A DNA stretch of 64,000 nucleotides from Actinomycetota bacterium (GTDB lineage Bacteria > Actinomycetota > Actinomycetes > Nanopelagicales > Nanopelagicaceae). Position numbers and translations under genes: made by a program. Below the pieces are notes generated by a model. It did no database searches, had not been told where the DNA came from, and saw only the letters and a program-made list of their open reading frames with translations. Below are positions 44,512 to 55,105 of the stretch, piece by piece (within the stretch, counting starts at the first letter, position 1; the number at the start of each line of letters is the position of its first letter). The stretch lies in assembly GCA_010032875.1 (NCBI GenBank), contig RGSB01000001.1, forward strand, positions 1-64,000. Direction: 5' to 3'.

Positions 44512-45399
44512 ATGGCACAGGAAAGCGGAACATCACGCGTTAAGCGCGGAATGGCAGAAATGCTCAAGGGTGGCGTCATCATGGATGTCGTCAATGTTGA
44601 GCAAGCAAAAATTGCCGAAGATGCGGGCGCTGTAGCCGTGATGGCACTTGAAAGAGTGCCCGCGGATATTCGCGCACAAGGCGGTGTTGCACGCATGTCA
44701 GATCCCGACATGATTGCTGCAATTCAGGCGGCAGTTTCAATTCCTGTGATGGCCAAGGCTCGTATTGGTCATTTTGTTGAAGCGCAAATTCTTCAAAGTT
44801 TGGGTGTTGACTACATTGATGAATCTGAGGTTCTTACCCCAACTGATTACACCAATCACATAAACAAGTGGGACTTCACTGTGCCTTTCGTCTGCGGAGC
44901 TACAAATTTAGGAGAAGCACTTCGACGTATCAATGAAGGTGCAGCAATGATTCGTTCTAAGGGCGAAGCTGGAACGGGTGATGTTTCTAATGCGATGACT
45001 CACATGCGCCAAATTGGTGGAGAGATACGCCGTTTAACTTCCATGCGCGAAGACGAACTCTACGTGGCTGCAAAAGAGATGCAGGCACCATTTGAATTAG
45101 TTAAAGAAGTTGCAGCAAATGGAAAGCTCCCAGTTGTTCTATTCACTGCTGGCGGAATTGCGACTCCTGCTGATGCTGCGCTCATGATGCAGATGGGCGC
45201 CGATGGCGTGTTTATTGGTTCTGGAATTTTCAAATCTGGAGATCCCAAGCGTCGTGCATCCGCTTGTGTAAAGGCAACTACTTTCTTTAACGATCCGAAG
45301 ATTGTTGGAGATGCTTCACGCGGACTTGGCGAAGCCATGGTCGGTATCAATGTGGCAGATCTTCCAGCTCCACATCGACTCTCTGAACGCGGCTGGTAA
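44512..45399 (+). CDS. pdxS: pyridoxal 5'-phosphate synthase, PdxS subunit
   Basis: The TIM-barrel lyase that assembles PLP from ribose 5-phosphate, glyceraldehyde 3-phosphate and ammonia delivered by PdxT. Conserved stretches include [30 protein letters not shown] and [10 protein letters not shown]. The 295-residue length is typical. It lies 9 nt before pdxT, and the pair makes a complete PLP synthase. The same order continues with yebC and ruvC in mycobacteria. Confidence 0.98.
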   Translation: MAQESGTSRVKRGMAEMLKGGVIMDVVNVEQAKIAEDAGAVAVMALERVPADIRAQGGVARMSDPDMIAAIQAAVSIPVMAKARIGHFVEAQILQSLGVDYIDESEVLTPTDYTNHINKWDFTVPFVCGATNLGEALRRINEGAAMIRSKGEAGTGDVSNAMTHMRQIGGEIRRLTSMREDELYVAAKEMQAPFELVKEVAANGKLPVVLFTAGGIATPADAALMMQMGADGVFIGSGIFKSGDPKRRASACVKATTFFNDPKIVGDASRGLGEAMVGINVADLPAPHRLSERGW

Positions 45400-45408
45400 G
45401 GAAAAAAC

Positions 45409-45999
45409 TTGCGTGTTGGTGTTCTCGCTTTACAGGGGGATTTTCGCGAGCACATAAGTGCTTTGACGCATTGTGACGTAAAAGCCACAGAAGTTCGCCG
45501 AGTAAGTGAATTAGAACAAATCGATGCTCTCATTATTCCTGGGGGAGAATCAACAACGATTGTTTCGCTGGCCAAAACCTTTGAAATTTTTAATCCCATC
45601 AAAGAACGAATCGCATCAGGCATGCCTACATATGGGTCGTGCGCAGGAATGATCATGTTGGCTGATCACATAGTTGCAGCTAAAGAGGGACAAGAAACCT
45701 TCGGTGGAATAAATATCACAGTACGCCGAAATGCTTTTGGTCGCCAGGTTGATTCATTTGAAAGTGATATCTCTGCCCCTGAAATATCTAGTTCTCCAAT
45801 TCGGGCCGTGTTTATTAGAGCTCCGTGGGTTGAGAAAGTTGGTGAGAACGTTCACGTTTTAGCCAATTACAAAGGTTCAGATGGACTCGATCACGTCGTT
45901 GCGGTTCGACAAGGACATTTGCTAGCGACAGCATTTCACCCAGAAATAACGGATGATTTCAGCGTTCATCAGTATTTTCTTCAGGAAGTGTGCAAGTAG
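45409..45999 (+). CDS. pdxT: pyridoxal 5'-phosphate synthase, PdxT glutaminase subunit
   Basis: Class I glutamine amidotransferase that supplies ammonia to PdxS. Seen are [10 protein letters not shown], the nucleophile Cys78 in YGSCAGM, and the His/Glu pair in FHPEITDD. Length 196 residues. The start is a TTG at 45409, chosen because [12 protein letters not shown] is the family N-terminus; there is no ATG or GTG that fits better. Confidence 0.97.
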   Translation: MRVGVLALQGDFREHISALTHCDVKATEVRRVSELEQIDALIIPGGESTTIVSLAKTFEIFNPIKERIASGMPTYGSCAGMIMLADHIVAAKEGQETFGGINITVRRNAFGRQVDSFESDISAPEISSSPIRAVFIRAPWVEKVGENVHVLANYKGSDGLDHVVAVRQGHLLATAFHPEITDDFSVHQYFLQEVCK

Positions 46000-46062
46000 G
46001 GATCTCCTTAAATTAAGATAAAGTAAGGCATTCGTTAGATGAACTTTCAGGTGAGGTGTTAA

Positions 46063-46815
46063 ATGTCCGGCCATTCCAAGTGGGCGACAACAAAGCATAA
46101 GAAGGCTGTCATTGATAGTCGGCGTGCGAAAAATTTTGCCAAACTCATCAAGGCAATTGAAGTAGCTTCGCGTAATGGTGGTCCAGACATGGACGGGAAT
46201 CCAACTCTTTTTGATGCCGTAACAAAGGCCAAGAAGAATTCAATGCCCGCTGACAACATTGAACGTGCAATCAAACGCGGCGCTGGCCTCGAATCTGGTG
46301 GAGCAAATTGGGAAACCATCATGTATGAGGGTTACGGCCCATCAGGGGTTGCAATCATGATTGAGTGCTTATCTGATAACAGAAACCGTGCGGCTTCAGA
46401 AGTACGTGTTGCAGTAACTCGTAACGGTGGTTCTATGGCGGATCCAGGTTCGGTCTCTTATCTGTTTCACCGCAAAGGTTTAATCACGGTTAATAAAGCT
46501 ACGGGTGCAACTGAAGAATCAATCCTGGAAGCAGTGCTAGAAGCAGGCGCTGAAGAGGTTAAAGACAACGGAGATTCATTTGAAATCATTTGCGAAGCAA
46601 GTGATTTAGTTGGAGCACGCACCGCATTACAAAATTCAGGAATTGATTATGAATCTGCAGACTCATCCTTTATTCCATCTATGACTATTGACCTGGATGC
46701 AGAATCTGCAACAAAAGTATTTGAACTTATCGATGCGATTGAAGAGCTAGATGATGTACAAAATGTCTTTAGCAATGCAGACGTATCTGATGAGGTAATG
46801 GCGAGCCTGGCTTAA
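46063..46815 (+). CDS. yebC: YebC/PmpR family DNA-binding regulatory/translation factor
   Basis: A 250-residue three-domain protein of the YebC/TACO1 family. Members have been described as DNA-binding regulators, and more recently as factors helping ribosomes through proline stretches. [15 protein letters not shown] is the invariant start; [14 protein letters not shown] and [11 protein letters not shown] follow. An AGGTGAGG site precedes the ATG. It leads into ruvCAB, an order very common across bacteria. Confidence 0.97.
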   Translation: MSGHSKWATTKHKKAVIDSRRAKNFAKLIKAIEVASRNGGPDMDGNPTLFDAVTKAKKNSMPADNIERAIKRGAGLESGGANWETIMYEGYGPSGVAIMIECLSDNRNRAASEVRVAVTRNGGSMADPGSVSYLFHRKGLITVNKATGATEESILEAVLEAGAEEVKDNGDSFEIICEASDLVGARTALQNSGIDYESADSSFIPSMTIDLDAESATKVFELIDAIEELDDVQNVFSNADVSDEVMASLA

Positions 46816-46845
46816 TTTTTTGGCTCCACCTCTTAGGCTTGAGCC

Positions 46846-47379
46846 ATGCGAGTTTTAGGAGTCGACCCTGGATTAACGCGGTGCGGAGTCGGCATCGTTT
46901 CAGGTGCACCTGGATCAACTCTGACCCTTGATGGTGTGGGGGTAATCATGACTCCAACTGATTCTGATTTGGATATTCGCTTGCTGGAACTTCACAATCA
47001 GATAACGCAGTGGGTAAAGAAATACTCTCCGGATGTAATGGCCGTTGAAAGAGTTTTTTCTCAACATAATGTTCGAACGGTTATGGGCACAGGGCAAGCT
47101 GCTGGGATCGCACTCTTAGTTGCTGCCCAAAACGATGTTCCTGTTTTTATGCACACACCAAGTGAAGTTAAAGCAGCCGTCACTGGATCTGGCCGTGCAA
47201 ATAAAGCACAGGTCTCAGAGATGGTTAAAAGATTATTGAATTTAGAGGAAATACCAAAGCCCGCAGATAGCGCAGATGCTCTAGCCCTCGCAATTTGTCA
47301 CATCTGGCGAGGCTCTGGAGATTCAAAGTTAAAGAAAGCTTTGATAGTTGAAAAAAAGAGATTGGCCGCCCTTCGATGA
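46846..47379 (+). CDS. ruvC: Holliday junction endodeoxyribonuclease
   Basis: Resolves Holliday junctions by paired nicking, working with RuvAB. The RNase H-fold protein (177 residues) begins [14 protein letters not shown] with the first catalytic aspartate, Asp7; VMAVERVF supplies the catalytic glutamate, and [12 protein letters not shown] the C-terminal pair of aspartates. Coupled to ruvA by a 4-nt overlap. Confidence 0.97.
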   Translation: MRVLGVDPGLTRCGVGIVSGAPGSTLTLDGVGVIMTPTDSDLDIRLLELHNQITQWVKKYSPDVMAVERVFSQHNVRTVMGTGQAAGIALLVAAQNDVPVFMHTPSEVKAAVTGSGRANKAQVSEMVKRLLNLEEIPKPADSADALALAICHIWRGSGDSKLKKALIVEKKRLAALR

Positions 47380-47975
47380 TTGCGACTTTAAACGGAACTG
47401 TTAAATTTCTAACTCCGGACAGAACCATCATTGAAATAGGGGGAGTTGGCATAAGTGTATTAATCAATTCGCATACAAGTGCTTCCCTCACTGTCGGTGC
47501 ACACGCACATCTCTTTACTTCTCTCGTTGTACGAGAAGATTCACTAACGTTATTTGGCTTTAGCGATGAAGCATCCCGAATACTCTTTGAATTAGTGCAA
47601 ACTGTTTCTGGAATTGGACCAAAAGTCGCACTATCGATTCTTGGGGCTCTTACACCTTCAGAATTAGCACACGCGGTTAATACAGAAAATATTTCAGCTA
47701 TAGAAAAAGTTCCTGGAATAGGGAAAAAAGGCGCCCAAAGGTTGATACTCGAACTAAAATCAAAAATGAATGACTTTTCTCATGGGTCAACGCGCACTAC
47801 TCACCAACCGGTATGGCGTGAACAATTAACTAGTGCGTTGGTTTCTCTCGGGTTCTCCGCTAAGGATTCAGATGATGCTATTAACACTGTTCTCTCAGAT
47901 GTTTCTCAAGAAGAAATAGCTCGAATGGAATTAGGTGAGCTATTGAAATTAGCTCTTCAGAGTGGCAAAAAATGA
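47376..47975 (+). CDS. ruvA: Holliday junction DNA helicase subunit RuvA
   Basis: Binds four-way junctions and loads RuvB. The 199-residue protein has an N-terminal OB domain (MIATLNGTV...), helix-hairpin-helix segments [14 protein letters not shown] and [13 protein letters not shown], and a C-terminal RuvB-contact helix after a linker. It overlaps both ruvC and ruvB by 4 nt, so the three are translated as a coupled unit. Confidence 0.97.
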   Translation: MIATLNGTVKFLTPDRTIIEIGGVGISVLINSHTSASLTVGAHAHLFTSLVVREDSLTLFGFSDEASRILFELVQTVSGIGPKVALSILGALTPSELAHAVNTENISAIEKVPGIGKKGAQRLILELKSKMNDFSHGSTRTTHQPVWREQLTSALVSLGFSAKDSDDAINTVLSDVSQEEIARMELGELLKLALQSGKK

Positions 47976-49024
47976 CGCCAGATGATCGCTTAGTAACGCC
48001 TGCTCTGCGAAGTGATGACGGCGCAGCTGAAAATGCCTTGCGTCCGAAAACACTTGCAGATTTTATTGGCCAAGATCGTGTGCGCCAGCAGATAGATGTT
48101 TTATTAAGTGCTGCTAGAAAACGAGATAGTGCTGCGGACCATATTTTACTTTCAGGACCACCGGGTTTAGGTAAAACAACTCTTGCATTGATTTTAGCTA
48201 GCGAAATGAACACTCCCATTCGCGTTACAAGTGGTCCGGCTATTACACATGCTGGTGATTTAGCCGCCATATTGTCATCCCTTGTCGAAGGTGAAATTTT
48301 GTTTTTAGATGAAATTCATCGCTTGCCACGTCCAGCGGAAGAATTACTCTATTTGGCAATGGAAGATTTCAGGGTGGATGTCGTCGTTGGAAAAGGTCCA
48401 GGAGCGACAGCAATTCCATTACAACTACCGCGCTTTACTCTGGTGGGCGCCACAACTAGGGCGGGACTTTTGCCAAGTCCATTGCGTGATCGATTTGGTT
48501 TCACGGCTCATTTAGATTTTTATGATGAGAAAGATCTAGCCACTGTGATTTCAAGAAGTGCCAAGCTGCTTGGATTAAGTATTGATTCCAAGGCTATTGA
48601 AGAAATTGCGGGTCGTTCGCGCGGCACTCCCCGTATCGCAAATAGATTATTGCGGCGCGTACGAGATTTTGCGCAAGTTCAAGGTAGTAATTCACTTTCA
48701 CATAACCACGCGATGTCGGCATTAGAAATGTATGAAGTAGATGAAAAAGGTTTGGATCGACTTGATCGCGCAGTCTTGACCGCTCTCATTGAAAGATTTA
48801 GCGGGGGACCAGTGGGTCTTTCGACTTTGGCGATTGCAGTTGGAGAAGAAACAGAAACAGTTGAATCTGTCGCTGAACCCTTTCTGGTTAGAAACGGTTT
48901 TATGGCACGAACTTCTCGAGGAAGAATTGCAACGGCGTTGGGTTGGACCCATATTGGGCGCACACCCCCTGCGGATTTGGCTGCTATTCCGGGCCTTTTC
49001 GACACACCAGATAATCACGCCTAG
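47972..49024 (+). CDS. ruvB: Holliday junction DNA helicase subunit RuvB
   Basis: AAA+ motor of branch migration. Walker A is [12 protein letters not shown], Walker [10 protein letters not shown], sensor 1 VGATTRAG, and the arginine-finger region [10 protein letters not shown]. The C-terminal winged helix carries TSRGRIAT. The 350-residue length is standard. secD follows after 11 nt. Confidence 0.98.
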   Translation: MTPDDRLVTPALRSDDGAAENALRPKTLADFIGQDRVRQQIDVLLSAARKRDSAADHILLSGPPGLGKTTLALILASEMNTPIRVTSGPAITHAGDLAAILSSLVEGEILFLDEIHRLPRPAEELLYLAMEDFRVDVVVGKGPGATAIPLQLPRFTLVGATTRAGLLPSPLRDRFGFTAHLDFYDEKDLATVISRSAKLLGLSIDSKAIEEIAGRSRGTPRIANRLLRRVRDFAQVQGSNSLSHNHAMSALEMYEVDEKGLDRLDRAVLTALIERFSGGPVGLSTLAIAVGEETETVESVAEPFLVRNGFMARTSRGRIATALGWTHIGRTPPADLAAIPGLFDTPDNHA

Positions 49025-49035
49025 ACTCTGCACTT

Positions 49036-50559
49036 ATGTCTACATCGAATAAAGCAGTTAAGAGCGCCACCCGTCCGGGACGCACCCTTGTAATCCTTGC
49101 CCTCGTGATGCTTGCTCTACTCGCCACAGTGTTTATCACTGGCGCAACCGCGGTACGACTAGGACTAGATCTTCGAGGTGGCACGAGCGTTACTTTGCAA
49201 CCACGTATCGCTCCTGGCGATAGTGGCAAAGTTACAACTGAAGCAATCGATCAAGCCGTATCAATCATTCGCCAACGCGTTAATTCACTCGGTGTTGCTG
49301 AAAGTGAAGTTGCCGCGCAAGGTAGCGGTACAAACCGCCAAATTATTATTTCAATCCCGGGAGACACTGGCCGACGTGTCGTTGAATTAGTTGGACAAAC
49401 CGCAGAACTTCGCTTTAGGCAGGTTCTTGCAACGGCTGCGGGAACGCCATCTGCGGCACCTACCGATCCAACTGCTACACCTGCTGCGGCGGTAACTCCA
49501 GAATTAAATGCTCAGTTCGCTGCTTTAGATTGCACTAAGCCAGAAAATCTTCAAGGAACTGGATCAGATAATGCTGATAGTGCAATCGTTGCTTGTGACA
49601 GAAGTGGTGGCGCAAAATATATTCTTGATAAGGCAGAAGTGCTTGGTCGCCAAGTATCAAAGGCAACGGCCGGTATTGATCAACAAGGTGGAAATGCATG
49701 GTTTGTTTCACTTGTCTTTAATGGCGAGGGAACGAAAGCTTTTGGAGATATAACAGCACGTGTAACTTCATTACCATCTCCTCAAAATCAAGTGGCAATT
49801 GTTCTAGATGGCCTTGTTGTTTCAGCACCAAGGATTAACGAAGCCATTCCCTCAGGAAATGCTCAAATCACAGGATCATTTACTCAATTAGAAGCGCAAG
49901 ACCTTGCAAACGTTCTTAAATATGGTGCGCTACCACTGGCTTTTGACCGCGGAGAAGTTCAACAAGTTTCTCCAACGCTGGGAGCAGATCAATTAGATGC
50001 TGGATTGCTAGCCGGACTACTTGGTCTTGTATTAATTTTCTTGTATTCACTTTTGTACTATCGCGGCTTGGGGCTTGTTTCTGTCGGTTCATTATTGGTG
50101 GCGGGTGCCCTTGTTTATATGTCCTTCCTGCTTCTCGGTAAATGGATTGGATTCACTCTGACACTTGCGGGAATAGCGGGAGCGATCGTTGCAATCGGTA
50201 TCACCGCGGACTCCTTTATTGTTTATTTCGAACGTATTCGAGATGAAGTCCGCGATGGTCGTTCATTGCGTTCCGCTGTGGAAACAGGTTGGACAAAAGC
50301 ACGTCGAACGATTGTCGTAGCCGACTTTGTTTCGATTATTTCTGCAATTCTTCTCTACTTCTTTGCAGTAGGAGGCGTTCGTGGCTTCGCTTTCACATTA
50401 GGACTCACAACACTTATCGATCTGTTAGTTGTATTTGCCTTTACTAAGCCACTCACCGTGATGTTGGCAAAGCTTAAATTCTTTAGTGCTGGACATGCTC
50501 TATCAGGGGTATCAGCAAAGAGTTTCGGTAATTCTTCCCATGTAATCAAGGAGGCATAA
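49036..50559 (+). CDS. secD: protein translocase subunit SecD
   Basis: Membrane component that uses proton motive force to help release secreted proteins from SecYEG. The first helix (about 15-33) is followed by GLDLRGGTSVTLQ, the D1 motif. A large external P1 domain contains a Thr/Ala/Pro-rich insert (about 135-155). Five C-terminal helices include AGAIVAIGITADSFIVYFERIRDE. The 507 residues fit actinobacterial SecD. secF follows after 3 nt. Confidence 0.96.
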   Translation: MSTSNKAVKSATRPGRTLVILALVMLALLATVFITGATAVRLGLDLRGGTSVTLQPRIAPGDSGKVTTEAIDQAVSIIRQRVNSLGVAESEVAAQGSGTNRQIIISIPGDTGRRVVELVGQTAELRFRQVLATAAGTPSAAPTDPTATPAAAVTPELNAQFAALDCTKPENLQGTGSDNADSAIVACDRSGGAKYILDKAEVLGRQVSKATAGIDQQGGNAWFVSLVFNGEGTKAFGDITARVTSLPSPQNQVAIVLDGLVVSAPRINEAIPSGNAQITGSFTQLEAQDLANVLKYGALPLAFDRGEVQQVSPTLGADQLDAGLLAGLLGLVLIFLYSLLYYRGLGLVSVGSLLVAGALVYMSFLLLGKWIGFTLTLAGIAGAIVAIGITADSFIVYFERIRDEVRDGRSLRSAVETGWTKARRTIVVADFVSIISAILLYFFAVGGVRGFAFTLGLTTLIDLLVVFAFTKPLTVMLAKLKFFSAGHALSGVSAKSFGNSSHVIKEA

Positions 50560-50562
50560 TCA

Positions 50563-51621
50563 ATGTCTAAATTTTCTGGATTGGGTGCTCGCTTACACTC
50601 AGGCGAAACGTCAATTGATTACATTGGAAAGCGCCGTCGTTGGTACGCACTTTCTGGACTTCTCATCATTGTTTCGATTGCTGCACTTTCATTACAGGGC
50701 TTACACCTTGGTATTGAATTTAAAGGCGGATCTTCATACACGGTAACAAAAGCAGGAAGCACAATAGCTCAGGCCGAGTCAGCTTTAGTGAAAGCTGGAA
50801 TCACTGGTGAAAAAATCATTCAGCAAGTAGGAAATGACAAGATTCGAGTACAAACAGGATCTCTCACAACAGCTGAATCAAACGCTGTACAAGATTCTCT
50901 AGCGTCTACTTTCGGCGTCAGTATTGATTCAATTGACACGCAGATCATCGGGCCTTCATGGGGTAAGGAAATTACTCGTAAAGCGCTCTACGGACTCATC
51001 GGATTCTTAGTAGTAGTCATTCTTTATCTAGCTATGGCTTTCGAACCAAAAATGGCAATCGCAGCAATTGTCGCTGTGGTTCACGATGTTTTCATTACAG
51101 TTGGAATCTATGCGTTAGTTGGTTTCGATGTTACGCCAGCGACGGTGATTGGTTTCTTAACAATTTTGGGTTATTCGCTCTATGACACTGTCGTAGTTTT
51201 CGACAGAGTCCGCGAAAATACCCGTTCCATCACATCCACATCAAAGATGACATACTCTCAGGCCGCAAATTTGGCTGTTAATCAAACAGTTGTGCGTTCG
51301 ATTAACACGACCATTGTTGCCTTGCTTCCAGTTGGATCAATTCTTTTCGTAGGCGCAGGTCTGCTTGGAGCAGGAACACTTAAGGATCTTTCGCTGGCTC
51401 TATTCATCGGATTAGCAACCGGTGCTTATTCATCTATCTTTATTGCAACACCACTGCTTGCATCTATGCGCGAACGCGAACCTGCAATGAAGGCACTTGC
51501 TAAGCGAGTCAATGCACGTGGAGGATCACCTGTATTGGCTTCAACAACTTCATCAGTATCAGCTGTATCCGATGTAAAGCGTGGACCACGTAATCAACCA
51601 AAGCGTAAAGGTCGCAAGTAA
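50563..51621 (+). CDS. secF: protein translocase subunit SecF
   Basis: Partner of SecD. It has a first helix (about 28-47), then the LGIEFKGGSSYTV motif, a small external domain, and five helices with GYSLYDTVVVFDRVREN. The C-terminal 40 residues are basic and Ser-rich, ending in KRGPRNQPKRKGRK, probably cytoplasmic. Length 352 residues. The apt gene that often separates secF from relA in mycobacteria is absent. Confidence 0.96.
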   Translation: MSKFSGLGARLHSGETSIDYIGKRRRWYALSGLLIIVSIAALSLQGLHLGIEFKGGSSYTVTKAGSTIAQAESALVKAGITGEKIIQQVGNDKIRVQTGSLTTAESNAVQDSLASTFGVSIDSIDTQIIGPSWGKEITRKALYGLIGFLVVVILYLAMAFEPKMAIAAIVAVVHDVFITVGIYALVGFDVTPATVIGFLTILGYSLYDTVVVFDRVRENTRSITSTSKMTYSQAANLAVNQTVVRSINTTIVALLPVGSILFVGAGLLGAGTLKDLSLALFIGLATGAYSSIFIATPLLASMREREPAMKALAKRVNARGGSPVLASTTSSVSAVSDVKRGPRNQPKRKGRK

Positions 51622-51638
51622 CTTTATTTGCGTCCCAG

Positions 51639-53801
51639 ATGGACACACTCTTAGAACCTTTGATCAGCTCCTTAAAGGAGCATGATCCAAAGGCTGATGT
51701 CATAAAGGTCGAAAAAGCCTTTGAGGTTGCCAAGAAAGCGCATCTTGGACAGCTTCGAAAATCCGGAGACGAGTACATAACTCATCCTGTTGCAGTTGCT
51801 CATATTCTTTCGGAATTAGGCTTAAATGATTCAACAATAATTGCAGCACTACTCCATGACACCGTCGAAGATACCCCTTACTCACTTGCACAACTCAAGA
51901 GTGATTTCGGTGATGAAATTTCATCTCTTGTAGACGGCGTTACTAAGTTAGATAAATTAAGTTATGGGCCAACGGCCGAGGCAGAGACAGTGCGCAAGAT
52001 GGTTGTTGCGATGTCGAGAGATATCAGAGTGCTTGTTATTAAATTAGCCGATCGCCTACATAATGCACGGACTTGGAAGTATGTCGATCCTCAAAGTGCA
52101 GAACGCAAGGCAAGAGAAACTCTCGATATTTATGCTCCACTTGCACACCGACTTGGTATGAATGCAATTAAGTGGGAGTTAGAAGACCTTTCTTTCGCTG
52201 TACTCGAACCTAAAAAGTTTGAAGAAATTTCTCGACTCGTTGCAGAACGAAGTCCCTCTCGAGATGCCCTTACGGCTGAAGTTATTAAAACTGTTGAGGA
52301 AGATTTAGCTAAGGACCACGTGGAAGCAACGGTCACGGGTCGCAAGAAACATTTCTTTAGCGTCTATCAAAAGATGGTTGTTCGTGGTCGAGATTTCAAT
52401 GATATTTACGATCTGGTTGGCATTCGAGTTTTAGTAAATGATGTAAAAGATTGCTACGCAGTTTTAGGTTCAATCCACGCACGATGGTCGCCAGTCCCAG
52501 GACGATTCAAAGATTACATAGCAATGCCAAAATTTAATTTGTATCAATCTCTTCATACAACAGTTATCGGGCCTGATGGAAAGGCTATTGAGATTCAAAT
52601 CCGAACATTTGAAATGCATTCACGCGCGGAATTTGGTATCGCTGCACATTGGAAATACAAACAGGGCACAGATACCAACTCTTCTTCGCCTCAGATGTTG
52701 TGGTTACGCCAACTTCATGAATGGCAAAAAGAAACTGAAGATCCATCTGAATTTCTAGAAGCTCTACGTTTTGATTTGGGCACACCTGAGGTATTCGTAT
52801 TTACCCCTAAAGGTAGTGTTGTGGCTTTGCCAGGTGGATCAACTCCAGTTGATTTTGCTTATTCTGTGCACACAGATGTGGGAAATAGATGCGCAGGAGC
52901 AAAAATTAATGGTCGATTAGTTCCACTTGATACGCGACTAAACAACGGTGATGTGGTTGAGGTTGTTACAAATAAAAGTGATTCCGCGGCACCATCTCGA
53001 GATTGGTTGAATTTCGTAAAGAGTCCACGTGCTCGCTCCAAGATTAAAGCTTGGTTTAGTAAAGAACGTCGTGAAGAAGCAATCGAAGCGGGTCGTGAAT
53101 CAATTGCACGCCAAATGCGTAAAGCGGGACTGCCTTTGCAGAAAATATTTGCAGGTCACGCATTGCTAGAACTTGCGCACGAGTTGAGATATCCAGATAT
53201 TTCTGCACTTTATTCAGCTGTTGGCGATGGACACGTATCATCAGCAGCAATCATCGATAAATTGGTTCTTTTCATGGGAGTTGAAGATTCCCATCCAGAA
53301 CCAACAATGGACTTTATTCCTGGTGGAGCACCTGTTGCAAAGCGTTCAAGTAGCGCAATTAAAGTTGAAGGAATTGATGATGTCCTTGTAAAACTCGCCC
53401 GATGCTGCACTCCAGTTCCCGGAGATCCGATTATGGGATTTATAACAAGAGGAAGTGGAATATCTGTACATAGATCTGATTGCGTTAATGCAGATGATCT
53501 TCGCCTACATCAAAGCGATCGAATTGTTGGAGTTAAGTGGCTAGACGGAGCGTCAAGTTTATTCTTGGTAAATATTCAAGTTGAAGCACTTGATCGCGCG
53601 CGCTTGCTGGCAGATGTTACTCGTACATTATCTGAGCAACATGTAAATATTTTGAGTGCAGCGGTTAGTACAACAAAGGACAGAGTAGCGATTTCACGAT
53701 TTACATTCGAAATGGCGGATGCGACACATTTGGATGCAGTATTAACAGCTGTTCGCTCAATTGAAGGTGTGTACGACGTTTACCGCACTACAAACAATTA
53801 A
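51639..53801 (+). CDS. relA: bifunctional (p)ppGpp synthetase/hydrolase RelA/SpoT
   Basis: Controls the stringent response by making and breaking (p)ppGpp. Domain order: HD hydrolase (about 25-150) with intact ALLHDTVEDTP; synthetase (about 210-320) with FNLYQSLHTTV and EIQIRT; TGS (about 375-440) beginning EVFVFTPKG; a helical/zinc-finger region with ARCCTPVPGD; and a C-terminal ACT domain (about 645-720). The basic RGRD preceding FNDIYDL is the RXKD-type charge pattern of bifunctional enzymes. Length 720 residues. The stop overlaps the convergent DUF349 gene by 4 nt. Confidence 0.97.
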   Translation: MDTLLEPLISSLKEHDPKADVIKVEKAFEVAKKAHLGQLRKSGDEYITHPVAVAHILSELGLNDSTIIAALLHDTVEDTPYSLAQLKSDFGDEISSLVDGVTKLDKLSYGPTAEAETVRKMVVAMSRDIRVLVIKLADRLHNARTWKYVDPQSAERKARETLDIYAPLAHRLGMNAIKWELEDLSFAVLEPKKFEEISRLVAERSPSRDALTAEVIKTVEEDLAKDHVEATVTGRKKHFFSVYQKMVVRGRDFNDIYDLVGIRVLVNDVKDCYAVLGSIHARWSPVPGRFKDYIAMPKFNLYQSLHTTVIGPDGKAIEIQIRTFEMHSRAEFGIAAHWKYKQGTDTNSSSPQMLWLRQLHEWQKETEDPSEFLEALRFDLGTPEVFVFTPKGSVVALPGGSTPVDFAYSVHTDVGNRCAGAKINGRLVPLDTRLNNGDVVEVVTNKSDSAAPSRDWLNFVKSPRARSKIKAWFSKERREEAIEAGRESIARQMRKAGLPLQKIFAGHALLELAHELRYPDISALYSAVGDGHVSSAAIIDKLVLFMGVEDSHPEPTMDFIPGGAPVAKRSSSAIKVEGIDDVLVKLARCCTPVPGDPIMGFITRGSGISVHRSDCVNADDLRLHQSDRIVGVKWLDGASSLFLVNIQVEALDRARLLADVTRTLSEQHVNILSAAVSTTKDRVAISRFTFEMADATHLDAVLTAVRSIEGVYDVYRTTNN

Positions 53802-55105
53802 TTAAATTCAGCGAGTGATTTCTGAGCTTCTTCAAGCCATGTGCGACGTGCGGCTGCGGATTCAAGAGCTTCGGCTGCCTTCTTTGCATTGCCTGCACTT
53901 GTTGCCTTTGCTGCAATTTTTTCGTAATTATCAATTGCACCTTGAAGCTGAGCGACAACTTCTGCCGCACGTGCTTTGGCTGCTGGATCAGTTTTACGCC
54001 AAATCTCCGCTTCCGCAGACTTAATCGCTTCTTCAACCTTGCTCACACGAGCATCAAGAGCTGCGCGTTTGTCGCGATTTGTCATTCCAATCTTTTCCCA
54101 TGAGCGAGCGAGCTCTCTGAACTTATTCTTAGCTTCTTTGACATCAGTAAATGGAACAAGAGCTTCAATTTCAATGATGAGCTCTTCACGCTTTGCCAAG
54201 TTTGCAGTCATAGTAACTTCACGCTTTTCCAAGTCAGCACCTTTTGCTGCAAAGAATTGATCCTGTGCTTTTTTGAAACGAGCCCATAACTTTGCATCGT
54301 CCGAAGGCTTGCCACGTCCAGCAGCTTTCCATTGATCCATAAGTGCCTTAAAGGCTTTTGCCGTTGCTACCCAATCTGTGGAATTCGCGAGCTTCTCAGC
54401 TTCAGCGACCAAATTTTTCTTAGCATCTGTGACAACAGCTGTTTTTGCTTCAAGATTTGCGAAATGTGTACGTCGACGTTTGTCGAATTTGTTACGTGAG
54501 GCTGAAAAGCGTTTCCACAAATCAGTATCCGTTTTTTTATCTAAACGTGGTGCAGACTTCCACTCAGTAAGTAACTCTTTCAGGCGATCGCCCGTAGTTT
54601 TCCAGCTCTCCGATAAAGCAAGAGATTCCGCTTCTGCGACAATCTTTTCTTTTTCTACCAATACCTGTGCGCGCTTGGCAGCTTTTTCAGATTCGGCAGC
54701 GGCTTTCTTTGCTTCATATGCTCCGCGGTGACCTTCGATAAGAGGTTCAAGCTGTTCGACTGAATTAGCAAGCGCTTCAAGATCTCCAACAGCATTTATC
54801 TCTTTTACTTGTTCACGTAATTTCTTAACTGATGCAAGAGCATCAGATGGGACCATTGCGCCACTAGTTATACGGGCGGCAAGGAGAGCTATTTCAGAAG
54901 CAACAGCTTCAAATTTTCTTACAAAATATGCAAGTGCTTCCTCTGAACTTTTTCCAGGGTATGAACCAACAGCTTTATCGCCAGTTGAAGTTTTAACGAA
55001 GACCGTTCCATCAGGAGCTACATAGCCAAACTTGGCTGGATCACCGATCAGTGCAGATGCTGCAGAAGTTGGAATCGAAATTGATGTTGGATTGATATCG
55101 GACAT
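53798..55105 (-). CDS. DUF349 domain protein
   Basis: A 435-residue, highly charged alpha-helical protein with repeated DUF349 units: LSESWKTTGDRLKELLTEWK, then STDWVATAKAFKALMDQWK and a third containing FRELARSWEKIG, spaced by about 70-75 residues. Each has a central Trp pair and an Arg/Lys-rich follower such as DLWKRFSASRNKF. Coiled coil is likely over most of its length. The function is undefined; Actinobacteria often keep this gene beside relA. A GGGAAG site precedes the ATG. It reads against relA. Confidence 0.9.
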   Translation of the reverse strand: MSDINPTSISIPTSAASALIGDPAKFGYVAPDGTVFVKTSTGDKAVGSYPGKSSEEALAYFVRKFEAVASEIALLAARITSGAMVPSDALASVKKLREQVKEINAVGDLEALANSVEQLEPLIEGHRGAYEAKKAAAESEKAAKRAQVLVEKEKIVAEAESLALSESWKTTGDRLKELLTEWKSAPRLDKKTDTDLWKRFSASRNKFDKRRRTHFANLEAKTAVVTDAKKNLVAEAEKLANSTDWVATAKAFKALMDQWKAAGRGKPSDDAKLWARFKKAQDQFFAAKGADLEKREVTMTANLAKREELIIEIEALVPFTDVKEAKNKFRELARSWEKIGMTNRDKRAALDARVSKVEEAIKSAEAEIWRKTDPAAKARAAEVVAQLQGAIDNYEKIAAKATSAGNAKKAAEALESAAARRTWLEEAQKSLAEFN

